Shown in pieces: positions 8,057 to 17,883 of a stretch of 64,000 nucleotides of DNA. The translations under genes and the position numbers were made by a program. Within the stretch, counting starts at the first letter, position 1, and every line of letters starts with the position of its first letter. Source of the stretch: Ectopseudomonas mendocina (GTDB lineage: Bacteria; Pseudomonadota; Gammaproteobacteria; Pseudomonadales; Pseudomonadaceae); contig NZ_SCFY01000016.1 in assembly GCF_007049795.1 (NCBI RefSeq), positions 1-64,000 of the forward strand. Direction: 5' to 3'. A model generated the notes under the pieces. It saw only the letters and a program-made list of their open reading frames with translations. It was not told the DNA's origin and made no database searches.

Positions 8057-8853
8057 GCTTGGTGCTCCTGCCAGCTCGGTTTGCGTTTGTCGAGGAAAGC
8101 GCGCAGGCCTTCCTGGCCCTCGGCGCTGACGCGGATGCGGGCGATGGCGCTTTCGGTGTAGCGGCGCAGAGCCGGGCTCAGCACGCCGCTGCCGACTTCG
8201 CGCAGCAGGTCCTTGCTGGCGCGCATGGCCTGTGGGCTGTTCTGCAGCAGGTTGGCCACCCAGGCTTCGACCTGGGCGTCCAGCTCATCGGCCGGGAAGC
8301 ACTCGGCGAGCAGGCCCAGTTCGCGGGCGCGCTTGCCATCGAAGCGCTCGGCGGTCAGCGCGTAGCGCTTGGCCGCGCGCTCGCCGATGGCCTGCACGAC
8401 GAAGGGGCTGATCACCGCCGGAGCCAGGCCGATGCGTACTTCGGACAGGGAAAACAGCGCGTCCTCGGCACCGATGGCCATGTCGCAGCAACTGGCCAGG
8501 CCCACCGCACCGCCGAAGGCCGCGCCTTGCACCACGGCCAGGGTGGGGATCTTCAGACCGTGCAGGTTGTACATCAGTTCGGCCAGCTCGCGGGCATCAC
8601 TCAGGTTGGCGTTGTAGTCGAGGCCGGCGGCCTGCTGCATCCAGGCCAGGTCGGCGCCAGCGGAGAAGTGCTTGCCGCGTCCGCGCAGCAGCAAAAAGCG
8701 CAGCGAGCTGTCCGCCGCCACCGCGTCGAGGGCGAGGATCAGCTCGCGGATCATCTCGGCGTTGAAGGCGTTGTTCTTCTCCGCGCGGTTCAGCCACAGG
8801 GTGGCGAAACCGCGCGGGTCTTGTTCCAGTTGTACGGTGGTGAAGTCGGTCAT
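8053..8853 (-). CDS. liuC: Methylglutaconyl-CoA hydratase (enoyl-CoA hydratase family)
   Basis: A 266-residue crotonase-fold hydratase that converts 3-methylglutaconyl-CoA to HMG-CoA. Seen are the oxyanion segment HFSAGADLAWM and the later acid SEVRIGLAPAVISP. The usual first catalytic Glu is replaced in AAFGGAVGLASCCD; as I recall this pattern is normal for the bacterial LiuC branch. It sits between liuB and liuD in the conserved order. The 65-base gap to liuB contains a short REP-like inverted repeat. Confidence 0.92.
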   Translation of the reverse strand: MTDFTTVQLEQDPRGFATLWLNRAEKNNAFNAEMIRELILALDAVAADSSLRFLLLRGRGKHFSAGADLAWMQQAAGLDYNANLSDARELAELMYNLHGLKIPTLAVVQGAAFGGAVGLASCCDMAIGAEDALFSLSEVRIGLAPAVISPFVVQAIGERAAKRYALTAERFDGKRARELGLLAECFPADELDAQVEAWVANLLQNSPQAMRASKDLLREVGSGVLSPALRRYTESAIARIRVSAEGQEGLRAFLDKRKPSWQEHQA

Positions 8854-8865
8854 AAAAGCTCCTAT

Positions 8866-8918
8866 GGCTTCAGGCCACAGGCTGCAAGCGGTTTGCCTGC
8901 GGCCTGAAGCCTGCAGCC
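8866..8918. repeat. REP-like inverted repeat between liuC and liuB
   Basis: The arms GGCTTCAGGCC (8866-8876) and GGCCTGAAGCC (8901-8911) are perfectly complementary, and GGCTGCA/TGCAGCC overlap them to give a nested structure. Typical of the short palindromic elements scattered between Pseudomonas genes; it may stabilise segments of the operon mRNA. Confidence 0.6.
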
Positions 8919-10526
<1,608 letters not shown>

Positions 10527-10543
10527 CTTCGGCGCTCCATCTC

Positions 10544-10594
10544 GTAGCCCGGATGCAATCCGGGACAGGGTTCCCCGGATTGCATCCGGGCTAC
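10544..10594. repeat. REP element between liuA and liuB
   Basis: Two perfect 21-base arms, 10544-10564 (beginning GTAGCCCGGATG) and 10574-10594 (ending CATCCGGGCTAC), face each other across 9 bases. The GTAGCCCGGAT core is a common Pseudomonas repetitive extragenic palindrome. Inside an operon it can uncouple expression of the genes on either side. Confidence 0.85.
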
Positions 10595-10600
10595 ACGGGC

Positions 10601-11782
10601 TTATTTGGTCTCGTTGAACAGCTCGCGGCCGATCAGCATGCGGCGGATTTCGCTGGTGCCGGCGCCGATCTCGTAGAGCTTGGCGTCGCGCCATAGGCGC
10701 CCCACCGGGAACTCGTTGATATAGCCGTTGCCGCCAAGGATCTGGATCGCTTCGCCGGCCAGCCAGGTAGCCTTCTCCGCGGCATACAGGATCACCCCGG
10801 CGCAGTCCTTGCGGACCTGGCGGACATGATCGGTGCCTTGGGCGTCGAGGTGCTTGCCGACCGAGTAGAGATAGGCGCGGCTGGCCTGCAGGGTGGTGTA
10901 CATGTCGGCGACCTTGCCCTGGATCAGTTGGAACTCGCCGATGCTCTGGCCGAACTGCTTGCGGTCGTGGATATAGGGCACGACCACGTCCATGGCCGCC
11001 TGCATCAGGCCCAGCGGGCCACCGCAGAGCACGGCTCGTTCGTAGTCGAGGCCGCTCATCAGTACCTTGACACCCTCACCGACCTGACCGAGCACGTTCT
11101 CTGCGGGAACCTCGACATCCTGGAACACCAGTTCGCCGGTATGCGAGCCGCGCATACCCAGCTTGTCGAGCTTCTGCGCCACGGAGAAGCCCGGGGTGTT
11201 GGTTTCGAGAATGAAGGCGGTCATGCCCTTGGCGCCAGCGGCCAGGTCGGTCTTGGCGTAGACCACCAGGATGTCGCAGTCAGGGCCATTGGTGATCCAC
11301 ATCTTGTTGCCGTTGAGCACGTAGCGGTCGCCGCGTTTCTCGGCGCGCAGCTTCATCGACACCACGTCGGAGCCGGCATTCGGCTCGCTCATGGCCAGGG
11401 CGCCGATATGTTCGCCGGAGACCAGCTTGGGCAGGTACTTGGCCTTCTGCTCGGCAGTGCCGTTGCGGTTGATCTGGTTGACGCAGAGGTTGGAGTGGGC
11501 GCCATAGGACAGGCCAATACCACCCGCCGCGCGAGAGATCTCCTCCATCGCGACCATGTGCGCCAGGTAGCCCATCCCCGAGCCGCCGTATTGCTCGGGA
11601 ACGGTCAGGCCGAGCAGGCCCATGTCGCCGAACTTGCGCCACAGGTCCATGGGGAACTGATCGGTGCGGTCGGCTTCTTCCGCACGTGGGGCGATCTCCT
11701 TGGCGGCGAAGCCAGCGACCGAATCACGCAGCATGTCGATTTCCTCACCGAGGAAGAAGTTCAGGCCGGGCAAGTTGCTCAT
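10601..11782 (-). CDS. liuA: Isovaleryl-CoA dehydrogenase
   Basis: A 393-residue FAD acyl-CoA dehydrogenase that oxidises isovaleryl-CoA to 3-methylcrotonyl-CoA and passes electrons to ETF. Seen are the FAD/substrate segment [13 protein letters not shown] (131-143), the WITNG loop and Glu248 in [10 protein letters not shown], the position of the catalytic base in isovaleryl-CoA dehydrogenases. AGGAGATTGGAACTATG gives a good ribosome binding site, and the ATG overlaps the distal stop of the liuR frame (ATGA). First enzyme gene of the operon. Confidence 0.95.
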   Translation of the reverse strand: MSNLPGLNFFLGEEIDMLRDSVAGFAAKEIAPRAEEADRTDQFPMDLWRKFGDMGLLGLTVPEQYGGSGMGYLAHMVAMEEISRAAGGIGLSYGAHSNLCVNQINRNGTAEQKAKYLPKLVSGEHIGALAMSEPNAGSDVVSMKLRAEKRGDRYVLNGNKMWITNGPDCDILVVYAKTDLAAGAKGMTAFILETNTPGFSVAQKLDKLGMRGSHTGELVFQDVEVPAENVLGQVGEGVKVLMSGLDYERAVLCGGPLGLMQAAMDVVVPYIHDRKQFGQSIGEFQLIQGKVADMYTTLQASRAYLYSVGKHLDAQGTDHVRQVRKDCAGVILYAAEKATWLAGEAIQILGGNGYINEFPVGRLWRDAKLYEIGAGTSEIRRMLIGRELFNETK

Positions 11783-12201
11783 AGTTCCAATCTCCTGTTG
11801 TCATTATCGATGTTGGGGGTGTCATCCCGGGCCGCCACAAGTGTGTTTCGGCAGTGTTGTTCGGCCTTGTCCAGTTCTCGCAGCATCTGCTGGATGTCGA
11901 GCAGTTGCCGCTCGAGTTGCTGGCGGCGTCCGGCGATCTTCTCCTAGAGGTGGTCCAACTGCCTGCGGTTGCCTCCGGAGGGGGCGTACATATCGATCAA
12001 TTCTTTGCACTCGGCTAGTGAGAGGCCGATGCGTTTGCCTCGCAGGATCAGCTTCAGGACGGTCCGGTCGCGCGGTGAATAGACACGCTCCAGGCCACGC
12101 CGAGCGGGCGTCAGCAGTCCCTGTTCCTCATAGAAACGGATAGTGCGCGTGGTCACTTCCAGCTCGCGGGCGAGCTGGGAGATGCGGTAGTTTCCGGACA
12201 T
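11779..12201 (-). pseudogene. liuR: MerR-family regulator LiuR, interrupted by an in-frame TAG
   Basis: The first 85 codons encode a MerR DNA-binding domain (YRISQLARELEVTTRTIRFYE, then RVYSPRDRTVLKLILRGKRI). Codon 86 is TAG (11944-11946). The same frame then continues EKIAGRRQQLERQLLDIQQM, then LRELDKAEQHC, the expected dimerisation coiled coil, and ends in a TGA that overlaps the liuA ATG. Family length and order (liuR directly before liuA) fit the whole 140-codon frame. A single CAG-to-TAG change explains it. A product without the coiled coil would probably not dimerise. I took ATG 12201 after AGAAGG; GTG 12207 is also possible. Confidence 0.8.
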
Positions 12202-12264
12202 GCTCACGCGCCTTCTGCCCGTGCTGAACCCGGTGGACGCTGCTCGAAGCCTGCGGACCGACGA

Positions 12265-15200
12265 TCAAAGCTGGGTCGCATGAATGCGTACCGCCTGGCC
12301 GACGTCATGGAACGGTTGGCCATTGCGCCATTGATCCAGCAGGCGTGCCTTCTGCTCCTGGGCGTGGGCCAGGTAGCGCTCCTTGACCGCGCCGTAGCCG
12401 CGCACCGCATCCGGCAGCTCGGCCAGCTTCACGGCAAGTTCGAGCTTGTCCTGGCTAAGCGACGCCAACAGTTCGTCGAGGAGCTGTTCGTAGCCGAGCA
12501 ACCACTCGCGCTCCACCTTGCGCTCGTGGGTATGGGCGAAGGGATCGAGCCAGGTATTGCGCACGCGCCTCAGTTTGGCCAGGATCTTGAAGCCCTTGAG
12601 CATCCACGGGCCGAAGCTGCGCTTGGCCGGCTCCACGCCCGGCGTGGTCTTGTTCAGCAGCGGCGGGGCGAGGTGGAAGTTCAGGCGATAGTCACCCTCG
12701 AAGGTCGCCTCGATCTTCCCGAGGAATTCGCCGTTGGTGAACAGGCGGGCCACTTCGTATTCGTCCTTGATCGCCAGGACCTTGAAGTAATGGCGCGCTA
12801 CCGCCTCGGTGAGAGCGCCGGGCTGGCCGGTCAGGGCGCTTTCCGCGACGCAGAAGCGCTCGACGCGCTTGCGGTAGCGTTCGGCGTAGGCCGCGTCCTG
12901 GTAGTCGGTGAGAAACTCGCTGCGACGGGCGACGATTTCGTCCAGGTTCTGCGAGAGCTGCCGGTCGCGGCTCTCGACCTTGCCCGCGGCGAGCTTGCCT
13001 TGCACCCGTGGCAGGTCGACGGCGGCACGGCGGCCCCAGGCGAAGGCGGCACGGTTGAATTCGACCGCTGTGCCGTTCAGCTCGATGGCTTGTAGCAGGG
13101 AGGCCTCACCCACTGGCAGCCAGCCTTTCTGGTAGGCGTAACCAAGCATGAAGGTGTTGGTGGCGATGGAGTCGCCCATCAGCGCAGTGGCGATCTTGCT
13201 GGCGTCGATGAAGGTCGCCTGACCCTCTCCAACCGTCTCGCCGATCTGCGCGGCCATGCCCTGGGTACGGAACTGCGGGTCCGGGTTGGCCTGCAGATCG
13301 CCACTTTCCGCCTGCCGGGCGAAGGTACGGACGAAGGCGCTGGTGATGCTTTCTTCGCTGTTGACCAGGGCGTGGGTCACGCCTTGGCGCAGCTTGGCCA
13401 GAGTCTCGCTGTTGGCGCTGACCACCAGGTCGCAGCCCAGCAGCAGGCTAGCTTCGCCTTCGGCGATACGTGGGGCGAACAGTTGCTCCTGGCGGGCGGC
13501 GATGCGGATATGCGACCACACCGCACCACCTTTCTGCGCCATGCCGGCCATGTCCAGGTTCAGCGCCCCTTTGCCTTCGAGGAAGGCGGCCATGCCGAGC
13601 AGGGCGCCGATGGTGACCACACCGGTGCCGCCGACGCCGGTGACCAGGATGCTATAGGGTTGCTCCAGTCTCGGCGCCACTGGTTCAGGCAGCTCCCAGA
13701 CGTCCTCGGCGTTTTGTGCCAGGGCCTTGGGCTTGCGCAGCTTGCCGCCTTCGACGGTGACGAAGCTCGGGCAGAAACCGGATAGGCAGGTGAAGTCCTT
13801 GTTGCAGGAAGACTGGTCGATCTCGCGCTTGCGGCCGTATTCGGTTTCCACCGCGACCACCGACATGCAGTTGGACTTGCTGCTGCAATCGCCGCAGCCC
13901 TCGCACACCGCCTCGTTGATCATCACCCGGCGTGCCGGGTCGGGGAACTTGCCGCGCTTGCGCCGGCGACGCTTCTCGGCGGCGCAGGTCTGGTCGTAGA
14001 TTAGCGCGGAGACTCCTGCGAACTGGCGCAGCTCGTCCTGCACTTCGTCCATCCGGTCACGGCGATAGACCGGCACGCCGGGAGCCAGGTCTTTCACATC
14101 CTGGTACTTGTCCGGGTCATCGCTGACCACCACGATCCGTTGCACGCCTTCGGCGGCGAGCTGGCGGGAAATCTGCGGCACGGTCAGCGTGCCGTCCACC
14201 GGCTGGCCGCCGGTCATCGCCACTGCGTCGTTGTAGAGAATCTTGTAGGTGATCGGCACCTTGGCCGCCACGGAGGCGCGGATGGCCAGCAACCCGGAGT
14301 GGAAGTAGGTGCCGTCGCCGAGGTTGGCGAACACGTGGCGGGTTTCCGTGAATGGCGCCTGGCCGATCCAGGCCACGCCTTCGCCACCCATTTGGCTGAA
14401 GGTCTGGGTCTGTGGGTAGATCCAGGCGGCCATGTAGTGGCAGCCGATACCGGCCAGGGCACGGCTGCCGTTCGGGACCTTGGTGGAGGTATTGTGTGGG
14501 CAGCCGGAGCAGTAGTGTGGCACGCGCTCCATCAGGTTGTTGAACTGCTGCTTGCAGCCGAGCTGGGCTTCCAGCACCGCCAGGCGTACCTGCAGCGAGC
14601 CATTCGGATGCAGGCGCAGGATGCGCCTGGCCAGGGCCCGGGCGATCTGCGCCGGAGTCAGGTCGTTGATTGCCGGCAGCAGCCAGTCGGTGTGCGGCAG
14701 GCTCCACTCGCCCTTGTCGTCGAACTTGCCGACGATGCGCGGGCGCACGTCTTCGCGCCAGTTGTACAGCTCCTCCTTGAGCTGGTATTCGATCATGTGG
14801 CGTTTCTCCTCGACCACCACGATCTCCTCCAGCCCCTCGGCGAACTGGCGCACGCCCTCGGCCTCCAGCGGCCAGACCATGCCGACCTTGTACAGGCGCA
14901 GGCCGATCTGCCGCGTCAGATCGTCGTCGATACCGAGGATGTTCAACGCCTGGCAGACGTCCAGGTAGGACTTGCCAGAGGTGATGATGCCGATGCGCGC
15001 CTTGGGCGAGTCGAGCACGATGCGGTCGAGGTGGTTGGCCCGCGCATAGGCCAGCGCCGCGTACAGCTTGTGTTCCAGCAGGCGCTGTTCCTGCGCCAGC
15101 GGCGGGTCCGGCCAGCGGATGTTGAGGCCACCCTCCGGCAGTTTGAAGTCGGGAATGATCGGCTGCACGCGATTGATGTCGAGGTCGACGATGGCCGCGC

Positions 15201-15819
15201 TTTCCACGGTATCGGCCACCGCCTTGAGCGCCACCCAGCAACCGGAATAGCGTGACATGGCCCAGCCGTGCAGGCCGTAGTCGAGGTACTCCTGCACCCC
15301 GGACGGCGCCAGTACCGGCATCATCACCGCCTTGAAGATGTGCTCGGTCTGGTGTGGCAGTGAGGAGGAGCGGGCGCCGTGATCGTCACCGGCGATGGCC
15401 AGCACACCGCCGAACTTCGAGGTGCCGGCGGCGTTGGCATGGCGGAACACGTCGCCGCAGCGGTCCACGCCGGGACCCTTGCCGTACCACATGCCGAACA
15501 CGCCGTCGTACTTGGCGCCCTGGAACAGGTTGACCTGCTGGGTACCCCACAGCGAGGTGGCGGCGAGGTCTTCGTTCACGCCGGGCTGGAACAGCGTGTG
15601 ATGCTGTTTGAGGTGATCGCGAGCCTTCCACAGCGCCTGGTCGAAACCGCCCAGCGGCGAGCCTCGGTAGCCGGAAATGAAGCCGGCGGTATCGAGACCG
15701 TTGGCGAGGTCGCGCTGGCGTTGCATCAGGGGCAGGCGCACCAGCGCCTGGACACCGGTCATCAGGGCTTTTCCGGTCTGCTGGACGTACTTGTCTTCCA
15801 GCGAGGGCGATGTGCTCAT
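12265..15819 (-). CDS. Indolepyruvate:ferredoxin oxidoreductase, fused alpha-gamma form
   Basis: A 1,184-residue enzyme that oxidatively decarboxylates a 2-oxo acid to an acyl-CoA, using thiamine diphosphate and ferredoxin. The N-terminal pyrimidine-binding part begins GFISGYRGSPLGGFD. The TPP part has CSGCPHNTSTKVPNG and GIGCHYMAAW. An iron-sulfur region follows (CEGCGDCSSKSNC, then CLSGFCPSFV), then the gamma domain (GVGGTGVVTIGALLGMAA). Start at 15819 after GGAGGTTAGCC. It lies upstream of liuR on the same strand, but its promoter carries the 26-bp element shared with the ring-cleavage genes, so it may act on a ring-cleavage 2-oxo acid rather than on indolepyruvate. Confidence 0.92.
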   Translation of the reverse strand: MSTSPSLEDKYVQQTGKALMTGVQALVRLPLMQRQRDLANGLDTAGFISGYRGSPLGGFDQALWKARDHLKQHHTLFQPGVNEDLAATSLWGTQQVNLFQGAKYDGVFGMWYGKGPGVDRCGDVFRHANAAGTSKFGGVLAIAGDDHGARSSSLPHQTEHIFKAVMMPVLAPSGVQEYLDYGLHGWAMSRYSGCWVALKAVADTVESAAIVDLDINRVQPIIPDFKLPEGGLNIRWPDPPLAQEQRLLEHKLYAALAYARANHLDRIVLDSPKARIGIITSGKSYLDVCQALNILGIDDDLTRQIGLRLYKVGMVWPLEAEGVRQFAEGLEEIVVVEEKRHMIEYQLKEELYNWREDVRPRIVGKFDDKGEWSLPHTDWLLPAINDLTPAQIARALARRILRLHPNGSLQVRLAVLEAQLGCKQQFNNLMERVPHYCSGCPHNTSTKVPNGSRALAGIGCHYMAAWIYPQTQTFSQMGGEGVAWIGQAPFTETRHVFANLGDGTYFHSGLLAIRASVAAKVPITYKILYNDAVAMTGGQPVDGTLTVPQISRQLAAEGVQRIVVVSDDPDKYQDVKDLAPGVPVYRRDRMDEVQDELRQFAGVSALIYDQTCAAEKRRRRKRGKFPDPARRVMINEAVCEGCGDCSSKSNCMSVVAVETEYGRKREIDQSSCNKDFTCLSGFCPSFVTVEGGKLRKPKALAQNAEDVWELPEPVAPRLEQPYSILVTGVGGTGVVTIGALLGMAAFLEGKGALNLDMAGMAQKGGAVWSHIRIAARQEQLFAPRIAEGEASLLLGCDLVVSANSETLAKLRQGVTHALVNSEESITSAFVRTFARQAESGDLQANPDPQFRTQGMAAQIGETVGEGQATFIDASKIATALMGDSIATNTFMLGYAYQKGWLPVGEASLLQAIELNGTAVEFNRAAFAWGRRAAVDLPRVQGKLAAGKVESRDRQLSQNLDEIVARRSEFLTDYQDAAYAERYRKRVERFCVAESALTGQPGALTEAVARHYFKVLAIKDEYEVARLFTNGEFLGKIEATFEGDYRLNFHLAPPLLNKTTPGVEPAKRSFGPWMLKGFKILAKLRRVRNTWLDPFAHTHERKVEREWLLGYEQLLDELLASLSQDKLELAVKLAELPDAVRGYGAVKERYLAHAQEQKARLLDQWRNGQPFHDVGQAVRIHATQL

Positions 15820-15830
15820 GGCTAACCTCC

Positions 15831-15843
15831 AATTGTTCTTATT
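15831..15843 (-). promoter_or_regulatory. AANAANAA (Crc/Hfq-type) motif in IOR leader
   Basis: The minus strand reads AATAAGAACAATT directly ahead of the GGAGGT site of the oxidoreductase gene. This matches the AANAANAA recognition sequence of Hfq/Crc catabolite repression. Confidence 0.55.
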
Positions 15844-15878
15844 GATGCGGCCAGCCTGTGGAGGGCGCATTTGGATTT

Positions 15879-15904
15879 TGAACAAATTATTGGCTTGTGT
15901 TCAG
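15879..15904. promoter_or_regulatory. Shared 26-bp operator-like element, site 1
   Basis: Left half TGAACAAA, right half TTGTGTTCAG, with 8 bases between. It matches 22 of 26 positions of the element before the Rieske operon (54243-54268). It lies 60 bases upstream of the IOR start and 215 bases upstream of the divergent DUF1302 gene, so it could serve either or both. Confidence 0.65.
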
Positions 15905-15931
15905 ATATCTTGAAGCAATAAAAATATGTTT

Positions 15932-15956
15932 CAGGTATTTGATAATCAAATACCTG
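15932..15956. promoter_or_regulatory. 25-bp perfect palindrome in IOR/DUF1302 promoter region
   Basis: CAGGTATTTGA (15932-15942) and TCAAATACCTG (15946-15956) are perfect 11-bp arms around TAA. It has no T-run and sits mid-way between two divergent genes, so a dimeric regulator's operator is the likeliest role. No second copy was noticed in the window. Confidence 0.55.
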
Positions 15957-15973
15957 GTGCGGATTGCCCGTGC

Positions 15974-16009
15974 ATTTCGACGATAGCCTTTTGTATTTCG
16001 GCGATAGCC
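15974..16009 (+). promoter_or_regulatory. Pair of 15-bp direct repeats with 21-bp period
   Basis: ATTTCGACGATAGCC (15974-15988) and ATTTCGGCGATAGCC (15995-16009) differ at one base. A 21-bp period puts both on the same face of the helix, as activator sites often are. They lie about 110-145 bases upstream of the first DUF1302 gene. Confidence 0.5.
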
Positions 16010-16084
16010 CGATTCGTTGTCGCCGTCTCCCCCCTCCCGTTTACTCGTATTGCGCTCCTGTCGAGGGCGCCGCCTTGGTGGCGG

Positions 16085-16098
16085 AAAACAACAACAAC
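16085..16098 (+). promoter_or_regulatory. AANAANAA (Crc/Hfq-type) motif before DUF1302 gene 1
   Basis: AAAACAACAACAAC ends 20 bases before the ATG at 16119 and just ahead of the ACGGAG ribosome binding site. It contains several overlapping AANAANAA matches, the sequence bound by Hfq/Crc. Confidence 0.55.
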
Positions 16099-16118
16099 GA
16101 GTGAGACGGAGATTTCTG

Positions 16119-17783
16119 ATGTCGAGTGCCAACCTGATAGGAGGCCGCCTGGCGATTGGTGTGGCGGCAGCCCTGGCCTGCGGCGGTCTGCTCCAGGCGC
16201 GGGAGTTCGAGACCGCCAACCCGGACCTGAAGCTGCGCTGGGACAACACGCTGCGTTACAACCTGGGTGTCCGGGCCGAGGGCCGGGAGCGCGCGCTGGC
16301 CAACAACGCCACCTATGACGAGTCCGACTCCAGGTTCGACCGTGGCGATGCGGTGACCAACCGCCTCGACCTGATGAGCGAGTTCGAGCTGGCCTACCAG
16401 CAGTACCACGGTTTCCGTGTCAGCGCCGCCGCCTGGTACGACCATGCCTACACGGATGGCGAGGTGAAGACCGCCCAGGGCAATGTCTACTATCCCGGGG
16501 CCTTTCCGGGGCCGAGCACGCCGAGCTACCGGGGTGGTGACTACTCCGGCTTCACCAAGCGCTACCACCGGGGACCCAGCGGAGAACTGCTGGACGCCTT
16601 CGCCTTCACCCGTCTCAATCTCGGCGATGTGCCGGTCAGCCTGCGCGCCGGCCGACATACCGTCTACTGGGGGAGCGGCTTGCTGATTGCCGGCCATGCC
16701 GTTTCCTACTCGCAGGCCCCGCTCGATGGGCGCAAGGCGGTGAGCAACCCCGGTACCGAAACCCGCGAGATATTCCTGCCGCTGACCCAGCTTTCGGCCC
16801 AGGCCCAGGTGACCGACAGGCTGTCTCTCGCCGCCCAGTATTTCTTCGAGTGGGACACCACCCGCGCACCGGAAGGCGGTACCTACCTGGCCTCGGCCGA
16901 CGTGGCCCTGGAAGGGCCGAACCAGCTGCCGGTCGCGCCCGGCTTCACGCGCCCCCTGATCGACCCGCTGACCCCGGGCAACCGTGGCAACTGGGGGGTG
17001 ATGGGGACCTACAGCCTCGATTTCCTGCATTCGGATATCAGCGCCTACTACCGTGAATTCGACGACTACAACCCCTGGGGCCTGCAGGTCGGTAGCAGCT
17101 TTGCCCGCTACGTCTATGCCGAGAACGTCAAGCTCTACGGGCTGAGCTGGTCGGCCGGACCGCTGCTGGGAGGCGGCTCGCTAGGGGTGGATCTGTCCTA
17201 CCGGCGCAACGCCTCGCTGATTTCGAGCAATTTCAGCGCGCAGGACAATCAGGGGGCGCGAGGCGACACCTGGCACCTGGTGGTCAACGGTCTATGGCTG
17301 CTACCGCGTACGGCCTACTTCGACACCGGCAATTTCATCGCCGAGATGGCCTACAGCCGCGTGCAGCGTGTAACCGACCACAAGGACCTCTTCAAGGGCG
17401 AAGGTTACGGTGGCTGCCCGGCAGGCCAGGACAAGGAGTGGGGCTGTGCCACGCGCAACTACTTCGGTGTCGCCTTCAACTTCGCGCCGCAATGGCTGGG
17501 GGTGTTCCCCGGCTGGAACCTCTCGGCGCCGATGAGCTTTGACTACGGCGTTTCGGGCAATGCCGCCACCGGTGGCGGCAATGAAGGCAAGTACAGCTAC
17601 AAGATCGGTGTCAAGGGCACGCTGGACGAGCGCTACGACGTGACCCTGGCCTACATCGGCTACGGCAGCCCGCGCAAGTACGCCGACATCCCCGGTGTGG
17701 GCAAGACCGTGGTCGGTGGCTCCGGCGATATCGGCCTGTCCGACCGCAACTGGATCTCGCTGACCCTGAGCACCGCGTTCTGA
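16119..17783 (+). CDS. DUF1302 outer-membrane/envelope protein (copy 1)
   Basis: A 554-residue DUF1302 protein. A signal peptide ends near residue 26 (GVAAALACGGLLQA), followed by the family start FETANPDLKLRWDNTLRYNL. The rest has the alternating pattern of a beta-barrel and ends in an aromatic residue (LTLSTAF), as outer-membrane proteins do. DUF1302 proteins regularly sit next to DUF1329 genes in clusters for hydrophobic substrates and are thought to help take them up; the exact role is not proven. The start follows ACGGAGATTTCTG. It is closely similar to the copy at 29184 along most of its length. Confidence 0.88.
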   Translation: MSSANLIGGRLAIGVAAALACGGLLQAREFETANPDLKLRWDNTLRYNLGVRAEGRERALANNATYDESDSRFDRGDAVTNRLDLMSEFELAYQQYHGFRVSAAAWYDHAYTDGEVKTAQGNVYYPGAFPGPSTPSYRGGDYSGFTKRYHRGPSGELLDAFAFTRLNLGDVPVSLRAGRHTVYWGSGLLIAGHAVSYSQAPLDGRKAVSNPGTETREIFLPLTQLSAQAQVTDRLSLAAQYFFEWDTTRAPEGGTYLASADVALEGPNQLPVAPGFTRPLIDPLTPGNRGNWGVMGTYSLDFLHSDISAYYREFDDYNPWGLQVGSSFARYVYAENVKLYGLSWSAGPLLGGGSLGVDLSYRRNASLISSNFSAQDNQGARGDTWHLVVNGLWLLPRTAYFDTGNFIAEMAYSRVQRVTDHKDLFKGEGYGGCPAGQDKEWGCATRNYFGVAFNFAPQWLGVFPGWNLSAPMSFDYGVSGNAATGGGNEGKYSYKIGVKGTLDERYDVTLAYIGYGSPRKYADIPGVGKTVVGGSGDIGLSDRNWISLTLSTAF

Positions 17784-17789
17784 TCCGCC

Positions 17790-17807
17790 GCCGGCCGCGC
17801 GGCCGGC
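17790..17807. repeat. 18-bp G+C palindrome after DUF1302 gene 1
   Basis: GCCGGCCGC followed by its exact complement GCGGCCGGC. Lying 7 bases past the stop codon, it may form a cruciform or a 3' stabilising hairpin; no T-run follows. Confidence 0.4.
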
Positions 17808-17883
17808 GCAACGCCATGACATCGCGTGCGTGACGAAGGCGCGTCCTGTCCGGCGTTTCCCAAGACCATGAATGGAGGTTTCC

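Noticed and set aside
6194..8161. A 655-codon open frame on the plus strand opposite liuD
   Set aside because: It is antisense to an intact biotin carboxylase gene, rich in Gly/Ala/Val/His, without ribosome binding site or family motif. High G+C codon use opens such shadow frames.
8053..8853. LiuC lacking the usual first catalytic Glu as a sign of decay
   Set aside because: As I recall, the GGAVGL..CCD sequence is normal for bacterial methylglutaconyl-CoA hydratases, and the rest of the gene is intact.
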